DNA from: UBA6921 sp031363085
Lineage (GTDB): Bacteria; Pseudomonadota; Gammaproteobacteria; SG8-11
Length of the DNA stretch: 33,040 bases
NCBI GenBank assembly: GCA_031363085.1
Contig: JANLTU010000228.1
Coordinates: 1-33,040 of the forward strand
Reading direction: 5' to 3'
The position numbers were made by a program, and so were the translations under genes. The notes beneath the pieces are model-generated. The model had not been told where the DNA came from. It worked only from the letters and a program-made list of their open reading frames with translations, and searched no databases. Shown here piece after piece: positions 16,470-27,500 of the stretch. The stretch's first letter is position 1; every line of letters begins with the position of its first letter.

Positions 16470-17467
16470 CGATCCGGCGTGGTATCGGAACCCGCACCCT
16501 GCGCGTAATGATCGTAGGCATCGACGATGCGCTGAATCAGCGGATGACGCACCACGTCGCGCGAATTGAAAAATGTAAAGCTAATACCCTCAACCTGCCG
16601 CAATACCTTGGTGACTTGCAACAAACCCGACGGCGTTGCGCGCGGCAAATCAACCTGGGTGACATCGCCGGTGACCACCGCCGTGGAATTAAAACCGATG
16701 CGCGTCAAAAACATTTTCATTTGCTCAACAGTCGTGTTTTGCGCTTCGTCCAAAATAATAAACGCATCGTTCAAGGTGCGGCCACGCATATACGCCAACG
16801 GTGCGACCTCAATGACATTGCGCTCGATCAGTTTGGCGACGTGCTCGAAGCCCAGCAACTCATACAGCGCGTCGTACAGCGGCCGTAAATAGGGATCGAT
16901 TTTTTGCGTCAGATCGCCGGGTAAGAATCCCAAGCGCTCGCCGGCTTCGACTGCCGGACGCACCAGCACCAACCGTTGCACTTGATCGCGTTGCAACGCG
17001 TCGACCGCACAGGCCACCGCCAGATAAGTTTTGCCGGTGCCGGCCGGACCGATGCCGAAGTTGATATCGTGCGCGCGGATGCTATGCAAGTACCGGTTTT
17101 GCGCCGCACCGCGCCCCGTCACCAGCCCATGTTTCGTTTGTATAATCACCGGCTCGTCAACCGCCGCGTCGTTCGCCTTGCTCATCCCCGCCTCCTGCAA
17201 ATGCAGATGCACCATGTTGGATGTGAGCTGTTGACTCGAAGACTGGTCATAGAGCGTGCTGAGAATATGCGCTGCGACGCGCACCGACTCGCGCGCGCCG
17301 CTCACCCGCAGCGCATCTTCGCGCAATTGTATTTTCACTCCCAGCCGATGCTCGATTTGCCGCAAGTGCTCGTCGAATTTGCCGCACAGATTCGCCAAGC
17401 GACGATTGTCGGTTGGTGTCAAGACCAGGTCGTTTGAGATGGCGGTGTGCGGCAAGGGGGTTAACAC
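16466..17467 (-). CDS. ybeZ: PhoH-like ATPase (PhoL/YbeZ)
   Basis: 333 residues. The N-terminal KH-like region (about 1-95) is followed by a P-loop ATPase with Walker A G-P-A-G-T-G-K-T at 140-147 and Walker B F-I-I-L-D-E-A-Q-N; the S-R-D-V-V-R-H-P-L-I-Q end is typical of PhoH proteins next to ybeY. It is thought to act with YbeY in RNA metabolism. The start is a GTG at 17467 that overlaps the miaB stop by 7 bases. No better start with a ribosome binding site is seen, which fits translation coupled to miaB. Confidence 0.95.
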   Translation of the reverse strand: MLTPLPHTAISNDLVLTPTDNRRLANLCGKFDEHLRQIEHRLGVKIQLREDALRVSGARESVRVAAHILSTLYDQSSSQQLTSNMVHLHLQEAGMSKANDAAVDEPVIIQTKHGLVTGRGAAQNRYLHSIRAHDINFGIGPAGTGKTYLAVACAVDALQRDQVQRLVLVRPAVEAGERLGFLPGDLTQKIDPYLRPLYDALYELLGFEHVAKLIERNVIEVAPLAYMRGRTLNDAFIILDEAQNTTVEQMKMFLTRIGFNSTAVVTGDVTQVDLPRATPSGLLQVTKVLRQVEGISFTFFNSRDVVRHPLIQRIVDAYDHYAQGAGSDTTPDR

Positions 17468-18822
17468 ACTCCGCAGGCGGCACGCTCGCCGCCAACAGTG
17501 GCGACGAGTTCCCCACGCATCGAATTGGTCAAGGCTTCGGTGATGCGCACCGTGACGAACGCGCCGGTCAACGTCGCAGCGCCATCGAAATTAACTACGC
17601 GATTATTTTCGGTGCGCCCGGCCATTTGACTCGGATTTTTGCGCGACGGGCCTTCCACTAGAATTTGCTGCAACGACCCGAGCATCGACGCGCTGATCGC
17701 CTGCGCGTGCGTCAGCAAACGTGCTTGTAAAATCGCCAGACGTTGCTTTTTGGTATCCATGCTCACGTCGTCAGGCAGGCTCGCGGCCGGCGTGCCGGGA
17801 CGTGCACTATAGATAAAGCTATACGAGGTATCGAACTTGATGTCGTCCACCAACGCCAGCAGCGCAGCGAAATCGGTGTCGGTTTCGCCGGGAAAACCGA
17901 CGATGAAATCGGTCGAGATGCTGATATCCGGGCGCAGCGCACGCAGGCGTCGGATCTTGGCTTTGTATTCCAGCACGGTGTGGCCGCGCTTCATTAAAGT
18001 CAAGATGCGGTCCGAGCCATGCTGCACCGGAAGATGCACGTTGCTCACCAACTGCGGCACCTCGGCATACACGTCGATCAACGCGTCGGAAAATTCCAGC
18101 GGGTGCGAGGTGGTGTAGCGGATGCGTCCGACGCCGTCAATGGCGGCGAGGTAACGAATCAGCAGCGCCAAGTCGGCGACGTCGCCGTCGTGCATCGCGC
18201 CGCGATAGGCGTTCACGTTCTGACCCAGTAAATGGATTTCGCGCACGCCTTGTTCAGCCAGTTGCACGATTTCGGCGAGCACATCGTCGAACGGCCGGCT
18301 GATTTCCTCACCGCGCGTGTACGGCACCACGCAAAACGTGCAGTACTTGCTACACCCTTCCATGATCGACACGTAGGCTTTGGGCCCGTCCGCACGCGGC
18401 TGCGGCAGGCAGTCGAATTTTTCGATCTCGGGAAACGACACGTCGACCTTCGGCCGCTGCGTGGCGCGCGCGGCATCCAGCAGGGCGGGCAAACGATGAA
18501 TGGTTTGCGGCCCAAAAATAAGGTCAACATAGGGCGCCCGCTTCAGGATCGCATCACCCTCTTGGCTGGCGACACAACCGCCCACGCCGATGACCAGCCC
18601 GGGGCGTTGTTGTTTCAACTCATGCCAGCGGCCCAACTGCGAAAACACTTTTTCTTGCGGCTTCTCGCGCACCGAGCAGGTGTTGAGCAGCAGCACGTCG
18701 GCCTGCAACGCGTCGTTGACGATTTCAAACCCATGCGAGGCGGCGAGTATGTCGGCCATCTTGCCCGAATCGTACTCGTTCATCTGACAACCGTGCGTCT
18801 GAATGAAAAGCTTGCCGCCCAT
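17461..18822 (-). CDS. miaB: tRNA-2-methylthio-N6-dimethylallyladenosine synthase
   Basis: 453 residues. This radical-SAM methylthiotransferase modifies A37 of tRNAs that read codons starting with U, including the tRNA-Phe encoded at 28089-28164. The first iron-sulfur cluster uses Cys12, Cys49 and Cys83. The radical-SAM cluster motif is C157-S-K-Y-C161-T-F-C164. A TRAM domain follows at the C-terminus, with N-R-V-V-N-F-D-G. Length and motif order are normal for MiaB. It is the first gene of the housekeeping operon and faces the response-regulator gene across a 220-base divergent gap. Confidence 0.97.
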   Translation of the reverse strand: MGGKLFIQTHGCQMNEYDSGKMADILAASHGFEIVNDALQADVLLLNTCSVREKPQEKVFSQLGRWHELKQQRPGLVIGVGGCVASQEGDAILKRAPYVDLIFGPQTIHRLPALLDAARATQRPKVDVSFPEIEKFDCLPQPRADGPKAYVSIMEGCSKYCTFCVVPYTRGEEISRPFDDVLAEIVQLAEQGVREIHLLGQNVNAYRGAMHDGDVADLALLIRYLAAIDGVGRIRYTTSHPLEFSDALIDVYAEVPQLVSNVHLPVQHGSDRILTLMKRGHTVLEYKAKIRRLRALRPDISISTDFIVGFPGETDTDFAALLALVDDIKFDTSYSFIYSARPGTPAASLPDDVSMDTKKQRLAILQARLLTHAQAISASMLGSLQQILVEGPSRKNPSQMAGRTENNRVVNFDGAATLTGAFVTVRITEALTNSMRGELVATVGGERAACGVC

Positions 18823-18902
18823 ATTTCGCCTGCGAAAAAAGGGGGTCAGGCTACACGTTTTCGCGGCTTTTTTCTACCGTACCCCGATGACAGCAGCAGA
18901 CG

Positions 18903-18939
18903 CGGTGCGTGTTTCGCGCAGCGGTTGCGCCACGCACCG
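18903..18939. repeat. Nested hairpin in the miaB / response-regulator divergent gap
   Basis: Outer arms CGGTGCGTG (18903-18911) and CACGCACCG (18931-18939) are exact complements. Inside, GCGCA (18916-18920) and TGCGC (18926-18930) form a second stem, separated from the outer one by a TTTC bulge on one side only. It has no T-run, so it is not a standard terminator. It may be an operator or a 5'-leader structure for one of the divergent genes. No protein-coding sequence is seen in this 220-base gap. Confidence 0.4.
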
Positions 18940-19042
18940 TTAACCCACAATTTTCACGTCGTGTTGCTCACGCCAAGCGTTCACATTCCAGCGCCGCTTA
19001 CCGATACAGGCACAAGCCCACTATCCGCAGGCGTGCTTCGCC

Positions 19043-20185
19043 ATGGCTGAATCTTCTGAAAAACCGCACGTCATCATCATCGACGATTCGAAACTCATGC
19101 GCGTGTCGATCAAGAATGTATTGAAAGACGAGTTCCGCTTAACCGAGGCGGTCGATGGCGAACAAGGCTGGGCGCTACTGTGTGGCGACCCGAGCTTGCA
19201 GGTGGTCATCACCGACGCGCAAATGCCGGGCATCGACGGCTATGAGCTGATCGCGCGCATTCGTGCCAGCGAAAATGCCACCGTGCGCGCCGTGCCGATC
19301 ATCATGATCACCGGCGCCGACGACCAATCGGCGCGCGAACGCGCATTGCAAACCGGCGCGACCGACTTCATCACCAAGCCGTTTGACAAAACCCAGTTGC
19401 TGGCACGCACACGCGCGCTTGCCAAGTCGGACCAAACCACGCGCAAGCTGGCACAGACTTCCGAAGCGCTGGCCGAGCAAGGTGCGATTGATCCGCTCAC
19501 CGGGATCAGCAGCCGACGTTTTTTTGTGGAACGCGGCGCGCAGGAGTTGGCGCTGAGCACGCGACGTCACCAGGATTTATCGGTAATCGCGCTGCACGTG
19601 GATCGGTTTGCGGAGCTGCACCACCAGGGGCAGGCGCAGGCCGATGCCTTGCTGCTGTGGGTCGCAAAGAAATTAAAAGACACCGTGCGCACCGAAGACA
19701 CGCTCGCACGCATCGACGGCGCAGCGTTCGCCATCATCGCGGCCGGCGCCGGGCGGCTCGAAGGTGCAGTGTTGTGTGATCGCGCCCGTAAGGCGCTCAA
19801 CGCAACCGCTTTTATCAGCGCAAGCGGAGCCCCCATCCCCGTCACCGCAAGCGTCGGTTTAGTGTGCCTGAGCTTCGACAAGCTCGACCATATCGAACAA
19901 CTGCTTGCACTGGCCGACCAACGCGCAGCACGCGCCTACCGCGAGGGCGGCAATCGCACCGTCGCCAGCAACCTACCAGAAAAGAAACCACCCGCCGCTG
20001 CGGAACCTGCGCCCAGCATCGAAGCAGCGCTGCAATTAGTCGCAACCGGCAATATCGAACGCCTGCAGCCGCACTTCATCAGCTTGATGCGACGCCTGCT
20101 GCCGTTGTTTGAAACGGCGGATCGCCGCCTACAACTTGGGATCGGCGATGCACTCGCGGCCATCAGGAAAAGGCTGGAAAAATAG
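19043..20185 (+). CDS. Response regulator with degenerate GGDEF domain
   Basis: 380 residues. The receiver domain (about 8-125) is intact: Asp14/Asp15, phosphoacceptor Asp58 in V-V-I-T-D-A-Q-M-P-G, Thr90 and Lys112. A coiled linker leads to a GGDEF-type domain (about 148-320) that begins with the usual D-P-L-T-G-x-x-x-R-R-F-F. At the active-site loop it reads D-G-A-A-F (225-229) instead of G-G-D-E-F, so the metal and catalytic residues are gone and diguanylate cyclase activity is not expected. The tail (about 320-380) is an Ala-rich helical region. No histidine kinase gene is nearby. A phosphorylation-dependent binding or signalling role is inferred. Confidence 0.9.
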   Translation: MAESSEKPHVIIIDDSKLMRVSIKNVLKDEFRLTEAVDGEQGWALLCGDPSLQVVITDAQMPGIDGYELIARIRASENATVRAVPIIMITGADDQSARERALQTGATDFITKPFDKTQLLARTRALAKSDQTTRKLAQTSEALAEQGAIDPLTGISSRRFFVERGAQELALSTRRHQDLSVIALHVDRFAELHHQGQAQADALLLWVAKKLKDTVRTEDTLARIDGAAFAIIAAGAGRLEGAVLCDRARKALNATAFISASGAPIPVTASVGLVCLSFDKLDHIEQLLALADQRAARAYREGGNRTVASNLPEKKPPAAAEPAPSIEAALQLVATGNIERLQPHFISLMRRLLPLFETADRRLQLGIGDALAAIRKRLEK

Positions 20186-20364
20186 CGTTAATCCTAGAAT
20201 GCGTGTGATGAGACGCAATACGTCCTCGGGCAGTGTCGGCGCGTCCTCGCCGCTGCTTCTTTTGTTCGGCATGCGGCCGCTGCGCTCGCTTTGGTAGGAT
20301 TGAATCGGACTCTATTGTACATTGCAGCACTTTTTCAACGTTGCCACCGAGAGTCAGACTAACC

Positions 20365-22020
20365 ATGCAGTGGATCGCACCTTCCGAAAAAGCCACCGCT
20401 GCCGCCACGCTGGAAAAGCGCCTGTGGGATACCGCCGACCAGTTTCGCGCCAACTCAGGGCTCAAGGCGCAGGAATACTCCGGCCCCATCCTCGGCTTAA
20501 TCTTCCTGCGCTTTGCTGAAGTGCGCTTTGCCATCCAGCGCACTAAGCTCGAAGGCGCTGGCGCGTCGTCACGGCGCGGCAGTCGGATGGATGAACCCGC
20601 CGCTTACCATGCGGAAGGAACTTTGTATCTGAGCTCCGAAGCACGCTTCGACTCTCTGCTCACGCTGCCCGAGGTGGCCAACATCGGCGCCAAGGTCAAC
20701 GCCGCGATGCGCGAGATCGAGAAGCACAACCCGCAGCTCGCGGGTGTGTTGCCCAAGACTTACAACTTGTTCACCAGCACCCTGCTCAAGGAGCTGCTGA
20801 AGAAAGTTTCCGAGATTCCGGCCAGCGCGGATTACGACGCCTTCGGCCGCATCTATGAATATTTCCTCGGCGAGTTCGCGCGCACCGAAGGGCAGAAGGG
20901 CGGCGAGTTCTACACGCCGAGCGGCATCGTGCGCCTGCTTACCGAAATCATTGAACCGTTCCACGGTCGCATTCTCGACCCCGCCTGCGGTTCCGGCGGT
21001 ATGTTCGTGCAGTCGGCGCGCTTCGTCGCCGAGCACCAGAAAAACCCCGCCGCCGAGCTCGCCATTTGTGGCGTGGAAAAAACCGACGAAACCGGCCGCC
21101 TGTGTCGCCTCAACTTGGCCGTGCATGGGCTGGAAGGCGACATCCGCCACGGCGGCAACGTCAACAGCTACTACGACGACCCGCACAGCGCCACCGGTCA
21201 GTTCGACTTCGTGCTCGCCAATCCGCCGTTCAATGTCAATGCGGTGGACAAGGAACGGCTCAAGGATATGGTCGGCGCCGGTCGCCGCTTTCCGTTCGGC
21301 CTGCCGCGCACTGACAACGCCAACTACCTGTGGATTCAGTTGTTCTACTCGTCGTTAAACGCGAAAGGTCGCGCCGGTTTCGTCATGGCCAACTCGGCCT
21401 CCGACGCCCGTTCTTCCGAACAGGAACTGCGGCAAAAACTCATCGAAGCGAAAGCCGTGGATGTGATGGTCGCCGTCGGACCCAACATGTTCTACACCGT
21501 CACGTTGCCCTGCACACTGTGGTTCCTCGACAAGGGCAAGGCAAATAAGACATCCGTTCGCCCTGAGCCTGTCGAAGGGCATCCCGACCGCGCCGACACC
21601 GTGCTCTTCATCGACGCCCGCCACATCTACCGGCAGGTGGATCGTGCCCACCGCGACTGGACAGCCGCGCAGATCGGCTTCATCGCCAACCTCGTGCGCC
21701 TCTATCGCGGCGAGGCGCTCGACCTCACCCTCGGCGGCAAAGATGCTGAAGCCAAGCTCAAGGAAATCTTCGGCAAAAAGCCCACCTACGCCGACGTGCC
21801 CGGGCTGTGCAAAGCGGCGACGCTGGCGGAGATCGAAGCACAGGGCTGGTCGCTCAACCCCGGCCGCTACGTCGGCGTCGCGCCGGGCGAGGATGTCAGC
21901 GACGAGGATTTCAAGGAACAGCTCGAAACCCTGAACGAGGAACTGGAATCGCTGAACGCCCAGGCGCGGGAACTGGAACAGACCATTGCTGCGAATGTGG
22001 CGGGGATTTTGGGGGCGTGA
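20365..22020 (+). CDS. hsdM: Type I restriction-modification system, DNA methyltransferase subunit
   Basis: 551 residues from the ATG at 20365; the frame is open back to 20233 but the family homology begins with M-Q-W...L-E-K-R-L-W-D-T-A-D. The N-terminal HsdM domain is followed by the N6-adenine methylase core. This carries the SAM-binding D-P-A-C-G-S-G at 205-211 and the catalytic N-P-P-F at 286-289, with G-E-F-Y-T-P-S just before. It methylates adenine in the target named by HsdS. Around residues 398-406 an R-P-E-P-V-E-G stretch comes from a palindromic repeat inserted in frame. The C-terminus is a coiled coil that contacts HsdS. It is the first gene of the RM operon. Confidence 0.96.
   Translation: MQWIAPSEKATAAATLEKRLWDTADQFRANSGLKAQEYSGPILGLIFLRFAEVRFAIQRTKLEGAGASSRRGSRMDEPAAYHAEGTLYLSSEARFDSLLTLPEVANIGAKVNAAMREIEKHNPQLAGVLPKTYNLFTSTLLKELLKKVSEIPASADYDAFGRIYEYFLGEFARTEGQKGGEFYTPSGIVRLLTEIIEPFHGRILDPACGSGGMFVQSARFVAEHQKNPAAELAICGVEKTDETGRLCRLNLAVHGLEGDIRHGGNVNSYYDDPHSATGQFDFVLANPPFNVNAVDKERLKDMVGAGRRFPFGLPRTDNANYLWIQLFYSSLNAKGRAGFVMANSASDARSSEQELRQKLIEAKAVDVMVAVGPNMFYTVTLPCTLWFLDKGKANKTSVRPEPVEGHPDRADTVLFIDARHIYRQVDRAHRDWTAAQIGFIANLVRLYRGEALDLTLGGKDAEAKLKEIFGKKPTYADVPGLCKAATLAEIEAQGWSLNPGRYVGVAPGEDVSDEDFKEQLETLNEELESLNAQARELEQTIAANVAGILGA
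21555..21580. repeat. REP-like palindromic element inserted in hsdM
   Basis: The core GCCCTGAGCCTGTCGAAGGGC has complementary GCCCT/AGGGC ends and is preceded by CGTTC. I recognise it as a very common interspersed bacterial repeat, which here adds R-P-E-P-V-E-G in frame without breaking hsdM. Its position, between the methylase core and the C-terminal part, is consistent with a tolerant surface loop. Confidence 0.7.
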
Positions 22021-22022
22021 AA

Positions 22023-23195
<1,173 letters not shown>

Positions 23196-23236
23196 GTATC
23201 CTTTCCGCCGTTGCCAAGCACTCCCCAAATGCATAT

Positions 23237-23260
23237 ATTCGCTATTCGCGAATAGCGAAT
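23237..23260. promoter_or_regulatory. 24-bp perfect palindrome, likely operator of the downstream regulator
   Basis: The half-site ATTCGCTATTCG (23237-23248) is followed directly by its exact complement. It contains two offset ATTCGC units per half. It lies between the hsdS stop and the GTG start of a DNA-binding protein gene, and overlaps an A/T-rich stretch at 23233-23239 that could serve as a -10 region. Autoregulation by the downstream product is the simplest reading (inference). Confidence 0.6.
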
Positions 23261-23274
23261 GAGGGAGTCGCACG

Positions 23275-23820
23275 GTGCCGCGCCAAAAATCAAATCCGCA
23301 AGTCGTATTGCGTCCGCAGGACCTGGTGGTATTGCTGCGCCTGGCGCTGGAGCGCGGCCCGGCACCGACCTATGCGGCGCTGGCGGCCGAGCTGGGTATG
23401 ACGGCTTCAGAGATTCATGGTGCGGTGGACCGGGCCGTCGCTGCGCAACTTGCGCACAAGGATGCGAGCGGCAAGGCGACGGTGATCCTTGCCGCGTTGC
23501 GCCTGTTTGTCCAGCATGGCGCACGCTACTGTTTTCCGGCCGTCCGGGGCGGCCTGACGCGCGGCCTGCCGACCGGCTATGCGGCGGCGCCGCTCAAAAA
23601 ATTGATCGTCGCGGGCACCGACCCGGTTCCGGTGTGGCCACACAAGAGTGGCACGGTGCGCGGCGTGGCCTTATACCCGCTCTACCCGAGTGTGCCGGAG
23701 GCGGCGGGCCGCAACCCGGCGCTTTATGAAATGCTGGCGCTGTTCGATGCGGTGCGCGGCGGCAGCGCCCGCGAACGCGCGCTGGCGGTCGATCTGCTGG
23801 AAAAGCGCTTGCAGGCATGA
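23275..23820 (+). CDS. Winged-helix-like DNA-binding protein, partner of AbiEii-like nucleotidyltransferase
   Basis: 181 residues from a GTG start with GAGGGAG about 10 bases upstream. Residues about 17-55 read as a helix-turn-helix: L-A-L-E-R-G-P-A-P-T-Y, then L-A-A-E-L-G-M-T-A-S-E-I-H-G-A-V-D-R-A. The rest contains a conserved-looking H-G-A-R-Y-C-F-P and L-Y-P-S-V-P-E-A-A. I recall similar proteins commonly encoded just before nucleotidyltransferase genes, but they have no established function. The stop overlaps the next start by 4 bases. It probably represses its own cassette through the 24-bp palindrome, like an antitoxin regulator (inference). Confidence 0.75.
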   Translation: MPRQKSNPQVVLRPQDLVVLLRLALERGPAPTYAALAAELGMTASEIHGAVDRAVAAQLAHKDASGKATVILAALRLFVQHGARYCFPAVRGGLTRGLPTGYAAAPLKKLIVAGTDPVPVWPHKSGTVRGVALYPLYPSVPEAAGRNPALYEMLALFDAVRGGSARERALAVDLLEKRLQA

Positions 23821-24527
23821 ACCCCAACGATCCCAATGTCGCAATGATTGAAATCGTTGCCGAGCGACTGGGCGACGACTTGCGCGAGAACGTGGTGTTT
23901 GTCGGTGGCGCAGTGGCCGGATTGTTGATTACCGATTCGGCGATGCCGGCGATTCGTCCGACGGAAGACGTGGACCTGGTCTGTCAGGCTGCGGTGTTGT
24001 CTGACTACTATCGGGTTGAGAATGCGCTACGCACCCGGGGCTTTGTGCAGGTCCTGCGCACACAGGCGCCGATTTGTCGCTGGCAGATTAGCTCTGTGGT
24101 GGTCGATGTGATGCCGCCGCTGGAAGAAGTTCTTGGCTTTGCCAATCGCTGGTATCCACATGCGCTCGAAACAGCCCAGTGGGTGACGCTGCCCAGTGGT
24201 CGCCCCATCAAGCTGATTGCCGCGCCGGTGTTTGTGGCGACCAAACTGGAAGCATTTGACGGACGTGGCAAAAGCGATTTCCTGTTCAGCCATGACCTGG
24301 AAGATCTTCTGGCGGTGGTCGATGGCCGCGACGCGCTGTTGGAAGAGTGCCGGACCAGCGCGCCCGAACTGCGCGGCTATCTGGCTGCCCACTTCCAAGC
24401 GCTGCTGGCGTTGCCTGCCTTCATTGATGCACTGCCTGGCCATTTGCCGGGCGATGCGGCAAGCCAGGAACGATTGCCCGATTTGCTCGCCAAACTGCGC
24501 GAGATTGCCGGAGTTCACTTCCCATGA
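23817..24527 (+). CDS. AbiEii-like nucleotidyltransferase, putative toxin
   Basis: 236 residues. The nucleotidyltransferase fold is marked by V-G-G (29-31), the metal-binding pair Asp51/Asp53 in P-T-E-D-V-D-L-V, and a third acidic residue, Asp97, in V-V-V-D-V-M-P. Further on, A-T-K-L-E-A-F and H-D-L-E-D-L fit the AbiEii/AbiGii group, whose toxins block growth by adding nucleotides to target RNAs. The start overlaps the upstream gene by 4 bases and the stop overlaps hsdR by 4 bases, so three proteins are translationally linked. All active-site residues look intact. Toxicity and target are not known. Confidence 0.78.
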   Translation: MNPNDPNVAMIEIVAERLGDDLRENVVFVGGAVAGLLITDSAMPAIRPTEDVDLVCQAAVLSDYYRVENALRTRGFVQVLRTQAPICRWQISSVVVDVMPPLEEVLGFANRWYPHALETAQWVTLPSGRPIKLIAAPVFVATKLEAFDGRGKSDFLFSHDLEDLLAVVDGRDALLEECRTSAPELRGYLAAHFQALLALPAFIDALPGHLPGDAASQERLPDLLAKLREIAGVHFP

Positions 24528-27500
24528 GTCCCCACGCCTACTCCGAAGACCAGCTCGTCGAACAGCCCGCCATCGGGCTGTTTGCAGCGCTTGGCTGGCA
24601 GACGGTGTCGGCGCTGGAAGAAACCTTCGGTGCTAGTGGCACGCTGGGGCGCGAGACCAAGGGCGAGGTGGTGCTGGTGGAACGCCTGCGCGCTGCACTG
24701 TGCAAGTTCAATCCTGCGCTGCCGCCGGAAGCGATCAGCAACGCCGTCGATGAGCTGGCCCGTGACCGCTCGGCGATGAGTTTGGAAGCCGCCAACCGCG
24801 AGGTGTATCGGCTGCTCAAGGAAGGCATCACGGTGTCGGTGCCAGATCGTGAATACAGCGGACAGAAGACCGAGCGCCTGCGCGTGGTGGATTGGGAGCA
24901 TCCCGACAACAACGATTTTTTGCTGGTCAGCCAGTTCAGCGTGACTGGCGCGCTCTACACCTGTCGGCCCGATCTGGTCGGCTTCGTCAATGGCTTGCCC
25001 TGGGTGGTGATCGAGCTGAAGAAACCCGGCGTGCCAGCACGGGCCGCCTTCGACGAAAACCTCACCCACTACAAGCAACAGATTCCGGCGCTGTTCTGGA
25101 GCAACGCGCTGCTTATCGCTTCAAACGGCACGGACAGTCGTGTGGGTTCGCTGACGGCCGACTGGGATCGCTTTTTTGAGTGGAAGCGCATCGCGCGTGA
25201 AGACGAACCACGGCGGGTGTCATTGGAAGTAATGCTGCGTGGCACCTGTGATTGCACGCGCCTGCTCGATCTGGTGGAGAACTTCACGTTGTTTTCCGAA
25301 CACAAGGCCGGGCTGGTGAAGATTCTTGGCCAGAACCACCAATTCCTCGGCGTGAACAATGCCATCGCTTCGATGCTTGAAGCGCGCAAGCTGGGCCACG
25401 GACGCGGCGGCGTGTTCTGGCAAACGCAGGGCAGCGGCAAGAGCTTCTCAATGGTGTTCTTCGCGCAGAAGGTGCTGCGCAAACTCGCGGGTAACTGGAC
25501 GTTCGTGGTCGTGACTGATCGCGTAGAACTGGACGAGCAGATTGCCAAGACCTTCAAGGCCAGCGGCGCGGTGAGCGCGGCCGAAGGTGAGGAGTGCCAT
25601 GCTGCGAGTGGCGCACATTTGCGCGAATTGTTACGCGGCAATCACCGCTACGTCTTCACGCTGGTGCACAAGTTCCAGACACCGGAGCTGCTGTGCGACC
25701 GTTCCGACGTGATCGTGCTCACTGACGAGGCGCACCGCAGCCAGTACGACACGCTGGCGTTGAACATGCGCGCCGCACTGCCTAAGGCGATGTTCCTGGC
25801 CTTTACCGGCACACCGTTGATCGCCGGTGAAGAACGCACCAAGGACGTGTTCGGCGACTACGTTTCGATCTACGACTTCCAGCAGTCCATCGAAGACGGC
25901 GCCACCGTGCCGCTGTTCTACGAAAACCGCACGCCGGAATTGCAGCTCATCAACCCAGACCTCAACGAAGACATTTACCGCCTGATCGAGGAAGCGGAGC
26001 TTGACGCAGAACAGGAAGCCAAGCTCGAACGTGAACTGGGCCGCCAGTACCACTTGCTGACGCGCGATGACCGACTGGAAACCGTGGCGCAGGACATCGT
26101 GCGGCATTTTCTCGGGCGAGGTTTTGTCGGCAAGGCGATGGTGGTCTCCATCGACAAGGCCACCGCGCTCAAGGTGCATGACAAGGTGAAGAAGCACTGG
26201 ACGGTGGAAGCGGCGCAGGCACAGAAGGAGCTTGGCGAACTAGCCTATTTGCCGCGCGGTGGCGAAATGACGCCCGAACAGGCGCGCCGCGATCTGCGCA
26301 TGGCCGAGCTGAAACAGCGCTTGAATGTGCTGACCACCACCGACATGGCGGTGATCGTTTCGCCGGGACAAAACGAAATCCAACAGATGCAGAAGCTGGG
26401 TCTCGACATCGAGCCGCACCGCAGGCGAATGAACGATTCGCAACCGGGGCTGGACGAAAAATTCAAGGACACCGACGACCCGCTGCGGCTGGTGTTCGTC
26501 TGCGCCATGTGGCTGACCGGCTTCGACGCGCCGAGCTGCTCTACGGTGTATCTGGACAAGCCGATGCGCAATCACTCGCTGATGCAGACCATCGCCCGCG
26601 CCAACCGTGTATTCCCCGGCAAGCACAGCGGCGTGATCGTGGATTACTCCAACGTCTTCGCCTCACTGGAAAAAGCGTTGGCCATCTACGGGGCGGGCAA
26701 AGACGGCAAGAGCCCGGTCAAGGACAAGCAGCAACTGGTGGAGGAGCTGCGCACGGCGGTTGCGGATGCGACGGCTTTCTGCGCTGCGCACGGCGTGATG
26801 CTGACCGAGATCGAAGCGCTGGCCACCGGCAATCTGGAACGCTTGCAGAAAATCGAAGACGGTATAAACGCGCTGATCTCCCCAGAAGACCCACTACGCC
26901 GCGACTTCTTTGCCCATGAACGGCTGGTGAACACGCTTTACCGGGCTGTGAAACCCGACCCGTCGGCACTCGAATTTGCTGGTCGTGTCGCCTGCATTAC
27001 AACGCTGGCCGAAGCGATTCGCGCCAAGTTGAACCCGAACCCGCTCGACATCTCGCAGGTGATGAACGCGATCAACGGCCTACTCGATGAATCCATCACC
27101 GGCCATGAAATCCGCGAACAGGGACCGCCGCCACTCGACCTCTCCAAGATCAACTTCGAGGCGCTGGCGAAACGTTTTAAAAAATCAAAACACAAGAATA
27201 CTGAACTCGAAGTGCTCAAGGCCGCGATCCGCGCCCAACTGGAAAAGATGATCCAGCTCAATCGCACCCGCGCCGACTTTGCCGAGAAATTCGAAGAGCT
27301 GATCGAAAGCTACAACGCGGGCAGCCGCAACATCGAAGAACTGTTCGACGAACTGGTCAAGCTGAGCAATGGCCTCAACGATGAACAGCAACGGCATGTG
27401 CGCGAGAACATGAGTGAGGAGGAGCTGGTCATCTTCGACATTCTCACGCGCCCGGCACCCGCGCTTAGTAGCGAAGAGCGCGGCGAAGTGAAAAAGGTAG

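Noticed and set aside
20186..20364. Left attachment-site copy of the tRNA-Phe 3' end
   Set aside because: No matching stretch of the T arm or acceptor stem was found here, so the left island boundary remains undefined.
23259..23729. 156-codon frame starting inside the 24-bp palindrome
   Set aside because: It overlaps the HTH gene in another frame, has no recognisable domain and does not couple to the next gene, whereas the 23275 frame does.
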